Below, in pieces: positions 24,331 to 33,047 of a stretch of DNA of 61,098 bases (positions within the stretch are counted from its first letter, which is position 1; every line of letters begins with the position of its first letter). Location: assembly GCA_937928735.1 (NCBI GenBank), contig CALFVF010000008.1, positions 65,971-127,068 on the forward strand, written 5' to 3'. Made by a program: the position numbers and the translations under genes. Source of the DNA: an uncultured Verrucomicrobiales bacterium (GTDB lineage: Bacteria > Verrucomicrobiota > Verrucomicrobiia > Verrucomicrobiales > Akkermansiaceae). The notes below the pieces were generated by a model that was given only the letters and a program-made list of their open reading frames with translations, did not search any database and was not told the DNA's origin.

Positions 24331-25835
24331 TTAAGCTTTGCTTTCAGATGTGGGGTGATTGCTTTTTTCCAAGCTTCGTAAATGGAAGTGTTTTTTTGTG
24401 CAGTGGCCTCGGTTAGGTAGCTAATGCTTTCTGGGAATTTTTTCTGACTTAAGATCTGGTTGGTTTTCTCGACACGTTCTGCTAGTGCAGTGTCATTGTC
24501 TGTAAGCGCAGCTGTTAGTGGGAGTATGAGAATATGACTTGTTGGTAGTTTCCAGCTAAGTTCGCTCAAGATGGCTTGTATGCCTGTAGCTGTGTCTTCT
24601 GGACTGTGGTTGTTTTTGAGATTTTCTAATCCAATATGAAGAATCACTGTTTCTGGCGAGATGCCCTTGAGCTCACTGTTTTGGAGTCTCCAGAGAGTGT
24701 GCTGAGTCTGGTCATTTGGTAATTCTAAATGAGCGACTTTATAGGAAGAGTAAGTGTCCTTCCATTGTTGGGTGTTCGTCTCTTTCCATGAAGAAATAGC
24801 GGAGTCACCGATCAATAAGATATTGGCTCCACTTTCTTTCGCCTTTTGTAGGGGCACTACATGGTCTTGTTGCGAAGTTGTGTTTGTTTGTTTGGTGGCG
24901 ACGGCTGATGCTGGGCGAGCTAGAGAGGTAATAGGGAGGAACTTAACTGTGCCTTCTAACATATCCGGGACGATGAGTTGGTTGTTTTCCCGGTCGTGAT
25001 AGAAGTCCGCAGCCGTTGTGAAGTCCGCAGACATTTCTTGTGTTGTCTGAGTGATGAGGTCATGTGCCCAGACTTTACCCAGTGGCCAGCTAGAGACATA
25101 GAGGACATCGTTTTGAATAGACACAGCATCAGCACCACGGAACCCTGTGGCGATCGTCTCGAAGTGAGTGCCATCCCAGGCAATGATATTACCAGTGAAG
25201 AAATCTCCCATGACGAGAGCGTCTTTCCCACGGTAGCGTAGAGCCGTGACGCCATTGGGGCCAGGCATGGAGAGATTTCCAGGAGGGACAGAGGGAATGA
25301 CCTTGCCGTCGAGAGAGACTTTATACACACAGCCCGTCATGGGGGCTATGGCCTCAGGGGAGTCGAGAGGCCAGAGCACGCGCTCTTTCTCTGGGTCAAA
25401 CATCCATGTCGGCGGACTCATATCAGTGACGTAGACGTGCTTCCCATCTGGGCTGGCGACGATGTCATTAAGAAAGGTGATTTCTCTTGGGAAGTCGTCT
25501 TTATCGACGAGGAGCTTCTTTTCTCCATTCTGATCAATACTCCAGATTTTAGTACGGTCTGAGACAATGATTTGATTATTGATGAAGTCTAGGCCTTTGG
25601 GGTCATCCAGTCCTGTGGCGAATGTGCTGACTTTGTCCTGATCGAGAACAGCTATCTCACCGTCTCCAGGTTCCATGCCATTAATGATAGAGATATAGAG
25701 CTTACCACCAAAGGCTTTACAAATACTCTCTGGTTTTGTCCCGACTTTGATGACCTTGGTGGGGGTTAGTTCAGCCTGAGAATAAGAAGGAAGGGCAGCA
25801 GCGAGTAAAAAAGTAAGATAAAATCTCTGTATCAT
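24312..25835 (-). CDS. Secreted beta-propeller / degenerate SGNH-hydrolase fusion
   Basis: 507 residues. Signal peptide (about 1-21), then a SMP-30/NHL-type six-bladed beta-propeller (about 25-310), then a domain like PAF-acetylhydrolase-type SGNH esterases (about 335-500). The esterase nucleophile block reads IGDSAISSW (Ser near 345) and the TQHTLWRLQNSELKGISPETVILHIG stretch is typical. However the block III Asn is in a changed context (GLENL for GTNN) and no block V DxxH was found near the C-terminus, so esterase activity is doubtful. The last codons and stop fall within a repeat element's terminal inverted repeat, suggesting the original C-terminus was replaced. Confidence 0.75.
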   Translation of the reverse strand: MIQRFYLTFLLAAALPSYSQAELTPTKVIKVGTKPESICKAFGGKLYISIINGMEPGDGEIAVLDQDKVSTFATGLDDPKGLDFINNQIIVSDRTKIWSIDQNGEKKLLVDKDDFPREITFLNDIVASPDGKHVYVTDMSPPTWMFDPEKERVLWPLDSPEAIAPMTGCVYKVSLDGKVIPSVPPGNLSMPGPNGVTALRYRGKDALVMGDFFTGNIIAWDGTHFETIATGFRGADAVSIQNDVLYVSSWPLGKVWAHDLITQTTQEMSADFTTAADFYHDRENNQLIVPDMLEGTVKFLPITSLARPASAVATKQTNTTSQQDHVVPLQKAKESGANILLIGDSAISSWKETNTQQWKDTYSSYKVAHLELPNDQTQHTLWRLQNSELKGISPETVILHIGLENLKNNHSPEDTATGIQAILSELSWKLPTSHILILPLTAALTDNDTALAERVEKTNQILSQKKFPESISYLTEATAQKNTSIYEAWKKAITPHLKAKLNTNEEN

Positions 25836-25941
25836 GCAGATAGAAAAGTCGCATACGCCCTGAGAATCAAGCTAGAATTACTCAAAGTAACCTCTAGTTT
25901 TATTCCCTAGATATTGGAGCTGTTTTCAGCCTGTGCACTCT

Positions 25942-25972
25942 TCTGAGGGTTACTCTGAGGCCTCCTCTGAGG
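25942..25972. repeat. Three TCTGAGG direct repeats with exact 12-base period
   Basis: TCTGAGG starts at 25942, 25954 and 25966, directly after the stop codon of the SanA/YdcF gene. Regular spacing close to one helical turn suggests slippage or a protein site. Confidence 0.6.
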
Positions 25973-26647
25973 TTAAAAAGGAACCTGCTCTTTCTTGCCT
26001 AAATGTGTCGGCTGTGTCTGGAGAATATACAGGTCTAACATCATTTTTACACGTGCGAGATACTCACGTAGATTAGTGCGGAGACTCAGCTTGCCGTGAA
26101 TCTGCTGCGCATTGAAGGCGATAGCATCGACCTTCTGATGATTCGCGATGTAGCAGGCGCGTTGGTTATGGAATGGCTGAGAGATGATAGTTAGAGCGTC
26201 ACAGCCAAAGACTTGCTTGGCTCTTACAATAGAGTCGAGAGTGCGCAGTCCTGCATAGTCACAATAGATATTCTCTGCTGGTACGCCACGCTCGATGAGG
26301 GCGTTTTTCATCTCTTGTGGCTCATTGTAGTAGCGGGTGCGATTATCGCCAGAGACGAGGAATCCTTTGACTTTATGGGCCTTCCAGAGTGACTCGGCCG
26401 CGTCTATTCTATGTGTGAAATAGAGGTTTGGCCTGCCATTGATCTTCGGTGAGCAGCCAAGTACCAGTCCGACTCGATCTGCTGGGAGGGCATCGAGTTC
26501 TGAGTAGAGCTGCTGGTTTGTCGTGCTGACTGTAGAATAATTGGCAAGAAAGATGGCAGCGAGCACGAGTAAGAAGATACTCAGCAAGCTCCATAGAGCT
26601 CGGCGCTTGAGTACGTGCAGAGAGCTCTCAGTGTACTTAGCTTTCAT
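25973..26647 (-). CDS. SanA/YdcF family (DUF218) membrane protein
   Basis: 224 residues: N-terminal cytoplasmic basic stretch, one membrane span (about 14-32), then the DUF218 domain with VGLVLGCSPKINGRPNLYFTHRIDAA (about 50-75), FLVSGDNRTRYYNEP and the LRTLDSIVRAKQVFG region. This matches SanA, linked to envelope integrity and vancomycin exclusion in enterics. The biochemical role is unsettled. It overlaps the end of the upstream lipid kinase gene by 11 bases, so the two are coupled; both act at the cell envelope. Confidence 0.87.
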   Translation of the reverse strand: MKAKYTESSLHVLKRRALWSLLSIFLLVLAAIFLANYSTVSTTNQQLYSELDALPADRVGLVLGCSPKINGRPNLYFTHRIDAAESLWKAHKVKGFLVSGDNRTRYYNEPQEMKNALIERGVPAENIYCDYAGLRTLDSIVRAKQVFGCDALTIISQPFHNQRACYIANHQKVDAIAFNAQQIHGKLSLRTNLREYLARVKMMLDLYILQTQPTHLGKKEQVPF

Positions 26648-27596
26648 GGCGGTCTAATTTACTCCTAGTTTGTGCCCATTCGAGCAGAGACTGGGCAAAG
26701 CTTGTCTTTGGGCTCTCTGGAGCAAGCACACGGAGTTTTGTGGAGGAAGGCTGGAAGTGGACAACTTCTGAGCGACCAGACCACTCACCATCGACCTGTA
26801 CGGGGACTTCAGCGTCACAGATGACTTTAAAACTCCCTGCCTGAAGATACTGTACTGAGGACTTACCCGTCTGGATGTCTCCTGTGGCGAGACCTTTGAG
26901 AGAATCAAGGACGAGTTTATACCCTGATTCTTTAAAGATGAGAATATCGATGAGATTATCCTCATTATCTGCCTGGTGAAATAATTTGACCTGCCCTCCA
27001 TAGAGTGAGCCATTCCCTGCGAGTACAGCAATGCCCTCCTCACTCTCACCAGAGTCAGTGACCACTTTCATCTTTGGTGGATTCTCACCTAAGATACGTA
27101 CAGCAGACATGAGGTAAGCCATGGGGCCTAGACGCTTCTTTGCCTCCCAGGTGGTTTCTTCAATCACTTGGGCATCGAAGCCTACACCCGCCATCTGGAC
27201 AAAAGGTGTCTGATTGGCCTGAAAGAGATCCACATGCTTAAGGTAGCCTTGGTCGATCACTGCGAGAGCTTTATCAAGGTTGCTCTGTTGTAGATTAGGC
27301 ACTGGAATGCCAAGTTCTCTGGCAAATACATTCATGGTACCTGTGGGTAGAACTCCCAGAGCTGTTTGAGAACCAGCCAGTCCTTTCACAACGGCATTGA
27401 GCGTGCCGTCTCCTCCCGCAGCGATGACGACAGGGTAGTCTTCCTGCGCGAATTTCGCCGCGAGGTTTGTGGCGTCTTCAGCATCTTTTGTTGCGTAGAG
27501 TACAAAGCGCGTGGCGTGTTGCATGACAAAGCTCAGGGCGCGCTTGCCACGTTGGCTTCTCGCATTTGGATTAAATAATAGCGGATATCTCTCCAT
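26637..27596 (-). CDS. Diacylglycerol kinase-family lipid kinase (YegS/DgkB type)
   Basis: Phosphorylates a lipid or sphingoid-type substrate with ATP. 319 residues. N-terminal LLFNPNARSQRGKRAL (phosphate-clamp region, 6-21) and the GGDGTLN nucleotide motif (61-67) are clear, followed by GVLPTGTMNVFARELGIP (about 81-98) and the C-terminal beta-sandwich with DAEVPVQVDGEW. Length fits YegS/BmrU proteins. Coupled to the SanA-like gene. The exact lipid cannot be told. Confidence 0.9.
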   Translation of the reverse strand: MERYPLLFNPNARSQRGKRALSFVMQHATRFVLYATKDAEDATNLAAKFAQEDYPVVIAAGGDGTLNAVVKGLAGSQTALGVLPTGTMNVFARELGIPVPNLQQSNLDKALAVIDQGYLKHVDLFQANQTPFVQMAGVGFDAQVIEETTWEAKKRLGPMAYLMSAVRILGENPPKMKVVTDSGESEEGIAVLAGNGSLYGGQVKLFHQADNEDNLIDILIFKESGYKLVLDSLKGLATGDIQTGKSSVQYLQAGSFKVICDAEVPVQVDGEWSGRSEVVHFQPSSTKLRVLAPESPKTSFAQSLLEWAQTRSKLDRHES

Positions 27597-27665
27597 GATA
27601 GGTCATCTAGGTTAGAGCTCTAAGTGGCTAATAGCACGTGGCTAAGGCCATAGGTAAACGAGGCA

Positions 27666-28256
27666 TTAAGGTGAAATTGAAGTCGGCTTATGGGGTGTGA
27701 TGTTATACTTCGCTAGTTCTCTAGTTGTACGTTTCATGGGTAGCCCAATGACATTGGTACGACTGCCGTGGACACTCTCAATAAGAAGATCTCCGTGTTC
27801 TTGGAGAGCGTAGCTTCCTGCTTTATCCATCACATTCACGAGGCTGATGTATTTCTGGATCGTCTCTTCTGTTAGTGTCTTAAAAGTAACTTCTGTGATT
27901 TCTGAGAATGCGAAGACTCGCTCTCCTTGGACAAGGCAGAGCCCCGTGCAGACTTGGTGTGTATGTGCGGAGAGGTTGCGAAGAACCTCTAGTGCCTCAG
28001 CGCGATTTTTTGGTTTCCCCAGTGGAGTTTGATCATGATAGACGAGAGTGTCAGCTCCCAGCACCACAGCTTCTGGATGCTGTACGGCTATGGCAGTGGC
28101 CTTTAATCTGGCATTGTATTCGCAGAGTTCGTGCAGCGGGAGTGTCGAATCGTGGATTTCCTCGGCAGGAGAGGGGATAGTCTCAAAATCAAATCCTGCA
28201 TCTTGGAGTAAATCTCGGCGTCTTGGTGAGCCTGAGGCTAAAATAAAATGTGGCAT
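27666..28256 (-). CDS. maf: Maf nucleoside triphosphate pyrophosphatase
   Basis: Removes pyrophosphate from dTTP/UTP or modified nucleotides. 196 residues from the ATG at 28256 (MPHFILASGSPRRRDLL); a longer frame upstream lacks family similarity. Motifs: SGSPRR (8-13), ADTLV (about 72-76), KPKN and the QEHGDLLIESVHGSRTNVIGLP stretch near the C-terminus. Divergent from mazG 64 bases away, another nucleotide house-cleaning enzyme, with a Nudix gene next to that. Confidence 0.93.
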   Translation of the reverse strand: MPHFILASGSPRRRDLLQDAGFDFETIPSPAEEIHDSTLPLHELCEYNARLKATAIAVQHPEAVVLGADTLVYHDQTPLGKPKNRAEALEVLRNLSAHTHQVCTGLCLVQGERVFAFSEITEVTFKTLTEETIQKYISLVNVMDKAGSYALQEHGDLLIESVHGSRTNVIGLPMKRTTRELAKYNITPHKPTSISP

Positions 28257-28320
28257 AGATACGAAGTGAACATTACAAACACGCGTGCGAATATAGCGTT
28301 TAGAAAAAGCCCTGACAAGG

Positions 28321-29202
28321 ATGATTCTTGCACACAGAGCAGGGATGGGGAATGGTTCTGTCATGAACCAAGAGCCAATGACAGATGGAGAAATGATAGA
28401 GTGCGCAGAGGCCAGTGAGCAGATGGCGCGCCTCAGAGCCATCATGCACCGACTGCGTGCACCGGGTGGCTGCCCATGGGATGCAGAGCAGACCCACGAG
28501 AGCCTAGTGTCAAATATGCTTGAGGAAGCCTATGAAGCCGTGGACGCGATCCAGCGAGCAGACTGGCAGCACCTCAAAGAAGAGTTAGGTGATGTCCTAC
28601 TCCAAGTCGTCTTTCACGCAGAGCTAGCGCAGGAGCGTGGGGAATTTAATTTTGATGATATAGCACAAGTAGTGTCAGAGAAACTCATTCGGCGCCACCC
28701 CCATGTCTACAGTAGCAGTGATGTCTCAAATACGGCGGATGTTCTCACTCAGTGGGAAGACATCAAACGCAAAGAAAAAGGAACCCAAGAAGAGCCGTAC
28801 TTGCACGGTGTGGGGGATGGTCTGCCAGGACTGCTGCGAGCCATGAAGTTGCAGAAAAAAGCCGCGAAAGTAGGCTTTGATTGGCCAGATGCCACCAGTG
28901 TGATGGGAAAGGTGAAAGAAGAACTCGGAGAGATCGAGGAAGAGCTCATCGTCCACCAAGAAGGAGCACCTGCGAGTGTCGAGTTAGAAAAGGAAATAGG
29001 AGACCTGCTCTTTGTGACAGTTAACCTAGCCCGCAAGCTAAAGATCGACCCCGAAGCTGCTCTAGCACGCACCAATGAAAAGTTTCTACAGAGATTTCAC
29101 TACATGGAGGGAGCTATAGAGAAGCAAGGTCTTACGCTAGAAAGAGCCGAGGCCGCGCAAATGGAAAGAGAGTGGGAGAATGCCAAGAAGCTCGAAGCGT
29201 AA
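28321..29202 (+). CDS. mazG: Nucleoside triphosphate pyrophosphohydrolase MazG
   Basis: All-alpha NTP pyrophosphatase that hydrolyses dNTPs/NTPs to monophosphates. Up to 293 residues with two MazG repeats: first GGCPWDAEQTHESLVSNMLEEAYEAVDAI with EELGDVLLQVVFHAEL (Glu/Asp metal ligands), second around KVGFDWPDATSVMGKVKEELGEIEEE and EKEIGDLLFVTVNLARKL. Start may be 28321 or the ATG at 28363 (MNQEPMTDG); neither has a strong Shine-Dalgarno site at normal spacing. Divergent from maf. A perfect 14-bp tandem repeat follows its stop. Confidence 0.94.
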   Translation: MILAHRAGMGNGSVMNQEPMTDGEMIECAEASEQMARLRAIMHRLRAPGGCPWDAEQTHESLVSNMLEEAYEAVDAIQRADWQHLKEELGDVLLQVVFHAELAQERGEFNFDDIAQVVSEKLIRRHPHVYSSSDVSNTADVLTQWEDIKRKEKGTQEEPYLHGVGDGLPGLLRAMKLQKKAAKVGFDWPDATSVMGKVKEELGEIEEELIVHQEGAPASVELEKEIGDLLFVTVNLARKLKIDPEAALARTNEKFLQRFHYMEGAIEKQGLTLERAEAAQMEREWENAKKLEA

Positions 29203-29208
29203 ATACTA

Positions 29209-29236
29209 GATAACAGATTTGAGATAACAGATTTGA
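29209..29236. repeat. Perfect 14-bp tandem repeat after mazG
   Basis: GATAACAGATTTGA occurs twice in direct succession between the convergent mazG and Nudix genes. Confidence 0.9.
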
Positions 29237-29267
29237 AAAGAGGCAAGAATCACACTCTCAAAATATA

Positions 29268-29885
29268 TTATAGATCATCTAACATATCTGCGCAGAACTG
29301 TGACCAGCTCTCAAGAGAATCTCTCATGCTCCCTTGGAGTTCTTCTTTTGAGAAGAACCGCAGATCAGCAATCGCATCTTCCGCCGCACGGACTTGGTCA
29401 GACTCAAGTTCCACGAGATGGACGACACCCAAGTGTACTTTCCCGACTTCGTTACTATCGTCATTTAAGAGAGCGACAATAGACTGAGTGAATCCGCCTT
29501 CTATCTCTAGTTCTTCACGAATTTCACGCTCTACCCCAGCCATGTAAGTATCCATGCCCAAGTTACCAGAGCGCGAATCCACTGGGTTAATATGCCCACC
29601 TATACCGAGGGAGCGCTTCGCATGCAGGCGAGCCTCGCCACCAGACTTACCTCTTTGGTAGCAGAGGTAGCGCCCCTTGTGGCGAAAGATCGCGTAGGGG
29701 ATGAGTTGCTTGTGACTGGGATCTTGCTCAGCCTCGGCACGATCTAAGAAAAAATTATTCTCAGGATCAATCAGAGCCGCCAAGTAGCTGCTGACCTCAG
29801 TACGAATCCCCTGAAAAGCGCCTAAGCGCTCAAAGAGCGCGCGCGTGACAACGAGAATTTGCTCACCATTATAGTCTTTGGACAT
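29268..29885 (-). CDS. Nudix-domain hydrolase
   Basis: 205 residues. The Nudix box is spread as GIGGHINPVD followed by an insert and then GVEREIREELEIEGG (about 113-127), so the metal-binding REIREEL part is intact while the spacing after the first Gly is longer than the usual 23-residue box. This form is seen in a group of Nudix proteins annotated as phosphoesterases. N-terminal region (1-60) is helical with a Lys/Glu mix. Next to mazG and maf, so a nucleotide-sanitising role is a fair guess, but the substrate is unknown. Confidence 0.78.
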   Translation of the reverse strand: MSKDYNGEQILVVTRALFERLGAFQGIRTEVSSYLAALIDPENNFFLDRAEAEQDPSHKQLIPYAIFRHKGRYLCYQRGKSGGEARLHAKRSLGIGGHINPVDSRSGNLGMDTYMAGVEREIREELEIEGGFTQSIVALLNDDSNEVGKVHLGVVHLVELESDQVRAAEDAIADLRFFSKEELQGSMRDSLESWSQFCADMLDDL

Positions 29886-29914
29886 AGGAGATCAGAAGTA
29901 AGACGTGAAATCAG

Positions 29915-30421
29915 TTAACCTTTGAGTAAAGTCATCAGCTTGGCGGTATCACCATCCGCCGCCCAGACATGGCGCAGAAAGTCCGCCATAGGGAGATTCC
30001 CGTGATCACGCAGGAACTTACGGTCACCACCACAGCCGTACATGATATCAGGGTCGAGCTCACCGCGCAGCTTATGCGTCGCTTTTTTGAGAATGCGGGG
30101 CAGGTAAGTGATACCCTCAATCGCATCGCCAAAGGTCGGCAAATCGTTTTTCTGGATTTCCTTATCACTGTGCTGGCCTTTCTGAACAACGAGAAAGTAA
30201 TCGCGCCTCACAGCGGCCACGAGCAGAGCGGTAGACTCAGTAGGCTGCGCCTCATCACCGAAGTCCTCAACGAAGTCAAAGAACTCACGAGGCTTATAGC
30301 CAATAGAGAGAAGAAACTCTAAGTCCTCTGGGGAATAGTAGGTGTTAAAGTCCCTGTTGCCAGCCTTGTACTGGTCAACACAGCGGCGGAATAGTTCGAG
30401 AAATTGGTCGCTCCAAGTCAT
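29915..30421 (-). CDS. DUF5069 domain protein
   Basis: 168 residues. The C-terminal half carries the DUF5069 pattern: ITYLPRILKKATHKLRGELDPDIMYGCGGDRKFLRDHG, then FLRHVWAADGD. The N-terminal half (1-75) has WSDQFLELFRRCVDQYKAG and YSPEDLEFLLSIGY, helical. DUF5069 is common in Verrucomicrobia and Planctomycetes and has no known function. It lies 29 bases upstream of the Nudix gene on the same strand, so they probably form an operon. Confidence 0.75.
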   Translation of the reverse strand: MTWSDQFLELFRRCVDQYKAGNRDFNTYYSPEDLEFLLSIGYKPREFFDFVEDFGDEAQPTESTALLVAAVRRDYFLVVQKGQHSDKEIQKNDLPTFGDAIEGITYLPRILKKATHKLRGELDPDIMYGCGGDRKFLRDHGNLPMADFLRHVWAADGDTAKLMTLLKG

Positions 30422-30622
30422 GGCGCAACCATGCTAAGATCTCAGGGATTTGCAAGTGCGCAGTTTGCTGAAATTTCAGCGTTCCTTGAGATGCTGAGAC
30501 GTACATGTCTGGCTTCAAATGGGCTTAGGAAATAAGACTTTGGAAATGTCGCGTGAATAGAGTTATTGAGAGGTTTTGTAAAAAGAGTTGCATAAATGTA
30601 ATGATAGGAACAGCATGCTATT

Positions 30623-31690
30623 ATGTTAAAATTATCAAAAATTATAATATTGACTTGTGTGGGAGCACTTGTCTCCTGTGGAGGCGATCAGTCAGAGATC
30701 AGTGCTGGTGCACAGAATACGATCGATGCAGCCTTACCTCATTTCTACGACATTCTCAGAATGGAAGGGAAAGAAAAGACAGTCGCTATGTTAGGAGAAG
30801 AGGCTCATATCGTACAATTCGCCGTAGAAGTTGAGGTGAAGGAAGACCTCTACCGGAGAAGCCATGACTTAGAGAGGTATGTGAAAAAGCTAACGAAAGG
30901 TGAAATCTATGAGCAGCGAGAAGCGGAATCATTGGTGCTCAAAAAACAGATTCTCAAGAGAGTGAATCAAAAAGGGGAAAAGACAACCCTCTATGGAGAA
31001 CTCATCAGTGAAGTAAAAGCGGATGGCCAACTCAACATGATGGACTTCAAGCTCGATGCACCAAAAGCGAAAGCACTTTCCGCCTTTGATCGCACAGAAA
31101 TCCTCATCGATGGCTCCAGTGAAGCAGAAGCCTATTTTGACCAACTGATAGAAGAGAAAAAAACAGCCCAGAAGTTAGTTGCAGAAGAACGAGCAGCAGT
31201 TGAGAAAATGAAAGCCGAAGAAGAAGCCATGAAAGCTGAGAAAATGGCCGAAAAAATAGCTGCGATACAACAACGCAGTGAAGACACAAAAGCAAAGCTA
31301 CTCAAATTCTTCACAAAAGGAAACGTCTATGAAGGTATCTACAAACACAAACAAGGCGGCAAGGTAACTCTAGAAGTGTTAGAATTTGATCCTAAATTAT
31401 TCTTTGGTGTCATAGAGCTCACTAGCCTCGATCAGCCAACTGTGAGTTTCCCCGTGAAAGTGACATTAACCAGTGCCAAACAGCGTGATGGCGAAACCCA
31501 GTGGAATGTGATAGGCAGTCAGTCTGAGGAAAACCCCGAATCCGCAGAGTACTCTAGAGAATTGCGCCTAGCTGCCGTGAGCCGCTCCCATAACAGACTA
31601 GAGATTAGAGAATTCTATTTCACAAGAGACCTTATCGCCTTCCGAGTTGGTCATCAGGAAGAAATGTTTTTCCCCACAGAGCCGAAGTAG
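30623..31690 (+). CDS. Hypothetical lipoprotein with coiled coil
   Basis: 355 residues. Lipoprotein signal with lipobox ALVSC (Cys19). Residues about 171-226 form a strong charged coiled coil rich in Ala, Glu, Lys and Met (EEAMKAEKMAEKIAA type). The C-terminal part (230-355) has beta-strand character starting GNVYEGIYKHKQGGKVTLEVLEF. No named family recognised. Stands alone on the plus strand; a repeat-element end (31703) lies 13 bases after its stop. Confidence 0.75.
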   Translation: MLKLSKIIILTCVGALVSCGGDQSEISAGAQNTIDAALPHFYDILRMEGKEKTVAMLGEEAHIVQFAVEVEVKEDLYRRSHDLERYVKKLTKGEIYEQREAESLVLKKQILKRVNQKGEKTTLYGELISEVKADGQLNMMDFKLDAPKAKALSAFDRTEILIDGSSEAEAYFDQLIEEKKTAQKLVAEERAAVEKMKAEEEAMKAEKMAEKIAAIQQRSEDTKAKLLKFFTKGNVYEGIYKHKQGGKVTLEVLEFDPKLFFGVIELTSLDQPTVSFPVKVTLTSAKQRDGETQWNVIGSQSEENPESAEYSRELRLAAVSRSHNRLEIREFYFTRDLIAFRVGHQEEMFFPTEPK

Positions 31691-31702
31691 AGAGAGCAGT
31701 TA

Positions 31703-31732
31703 TACCAACTCAAAAAACGCACTGGTAATAGA
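31703..31732. repeat. Left-end fragment of the MITE-like element (copy C)
   Basis: TACCAACTCAAAAAAC followed five bases later by CTGGT, the same as the left end of copies A and B. The interior and right end are not found, so this is a truncated copy directly behind the lipoprotein gene. Confidence 0.6.
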
Positions 31733-31780
31733 TATTTCAACACACACTTGGCTCCGTTAGTGGGAATCACTTCTCACGTC

Positions 31781-32653
31781 TTAATGACTCTGGATGAAAT
31801 ACTCATGATTTTCGCCTATTTCTTTTTTTAACCAAGCTAAGGCTTTGTCATGAGTGTCATGGTCATGGTGGTGATTTACCCAGCCTGTATAGATAGAAAT
31901 AGCAGAGTTAAAATTCACATGAGATTTGAGTTGATTATGCCGCTCTATTGCCAATGTTAAGTCTGTTTCAGCTAATCTTGCTAAAGCTATACTAAGAATG
32001 GAGAAGTCTAATGCAGAAGAAGATAAATTATATATCTCTTGAAGTTTGTAGGTTTCTATAAATTTATCTTTTAGGGCCCAATCTATAAAACCGTTTAATT
32101 TGTGCTTATCGTTGATAGAGCTATTTAAATATCCAGTAGCCACCTCGATTTTAAATTGGTTTAATCTTTGTAAATCTACACTATCTAACAATCTTAGATA
32201 TTTTTCTTCTATTTCATTTTGAACACAAGAAATTATGAAGGTGCTTACAAATAAACTGTCCCTATTGATAGGGTGTAGTTCATTATAATGAGTGATTAAA
32301 AATCTCCAAGTTTTGTCTGGATTCTGATTTGATAAGGCCTCTATGAGATGGTGCTTCCAGATGACACCAATTTTTTTATTGAACAGAATTGAGAGAGAGT
32401 CATCAAAATTGTTATCTACGATGCGACGAGCAATTGTTTTGTTTTGCACACAAGTTTCACTTTCTAAATATTGTGGTGTTAAAATGATTTCTCTATTTTT
32501 TATAAAATCTATTAACTCATCGTCACTTAAAGACAGGTGATTTTGAAGGTTTGTATCGTTGCTTGCTGTTTCAGATTGTTTTATTTTTACCAGTAAAATA
32601 GCAATCAACGCAACTATAGCTAGAATGTATAATGTTTTTTTCTTAGAGTGCAT
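31781..32653 (-). CDS. Membrane-anchored helical protein, AT-rich orphan
   Basis: 290 residues: N-terminal membrane anchor (about 7-23) then an all-helical region without recognised motif. Composition is rich in Ile, Asn, Lys and Leu, and the DNA is clearly more AT-rich than the genes around it, which suggests transfer or relaxed selection. Overall plan (anchor, polar linker, helical solenoid, His/Trp-rich end) is like the 21295-22272 protein. It begins the accessory stretch that ends near 36.9 kb. Function unknown. Confidence 0.65.
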   Translation of the reverse strand: MHSKKKTLYILAIVALIAILLVKIKQSETASNDTNLQNHLSLSDDELIDFIKNREIILTPQYLESETCVQNKTIARRIVDNNFDDSLSILFNKKIGVIWKHHLIEALSNQNPDKTWRFLITHYNELHPINRDSLFVSTFIISCVQNEIEEKYLRLLDSVDLQRLNQFKIEVATGYLNSSINDKHKLNGFIDWALKDKFIETYKLQEIYNLSSSALDFSILSIALARLAETDLTLAIERHNQLKSHVNFNSAISIYTGWVNHHHDHDTHDKALAWLKKEIGENHEYFIQSH

Positions 32654-33047
32654 AACGACTTATTCAATATATTTCTAGTATGATTTCCTTGTTTTGGAAA
32701 TGAATTTACTTCAATTCTCCATAACCCTTGAAAGCTCTCAAAAAAGGCTATCCAGAATGGCGCGGGATTAAGGTTTTTTTCTCATTTCTCATTTCTCAGG
32801 CTCAAAATCACTCTCTAATAATCGACGGAAAGAATAGACGGGAACAGTGGGCGGAAAGCCGATGAGAAGTTAGGTTGTTTGTATGAAAAAAGAACCACTT
32901 CTCACCAACTCTCCGAGAACAATTCTTGCCTCAGCCCCTCGCCAATGACAAGCCTCTTTACGCCCTATGAAACAATCTGCTTCTAGGGGATCTCTGTGGA
33001 GAAAACTTGGGTAATACATTCATCAATGCCTTGCTCAGGTTGATTAG
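32654..33047. other. Intergenic region upstream of the reverse transcriptase remnant
   Basis: No intact gene. It has a short ATTTCTC repeat near 32782-32800 and a GAGAAGT/ACTTCTC inverted pair (about 32865 and 32900). Its position before an RT remnant means a decayed retron RNA or earlier RT domains could lie here, but I cannot identify them. Confidence 0.35.

Noticed and set aside
27666..28445. Long 259-residue form of Maf
   Set aside because: The first 63 residues have no Maf similarity and overlap the divergent mazG start region; the family start is at 28256.
32865..32906. GAGAAGT/ACTTCTC pair as a retron msr-msd structure
   Set aside because: Seven-base pairing in AT-rich DNA is expected by chance and no further retron RNA features could be seen.
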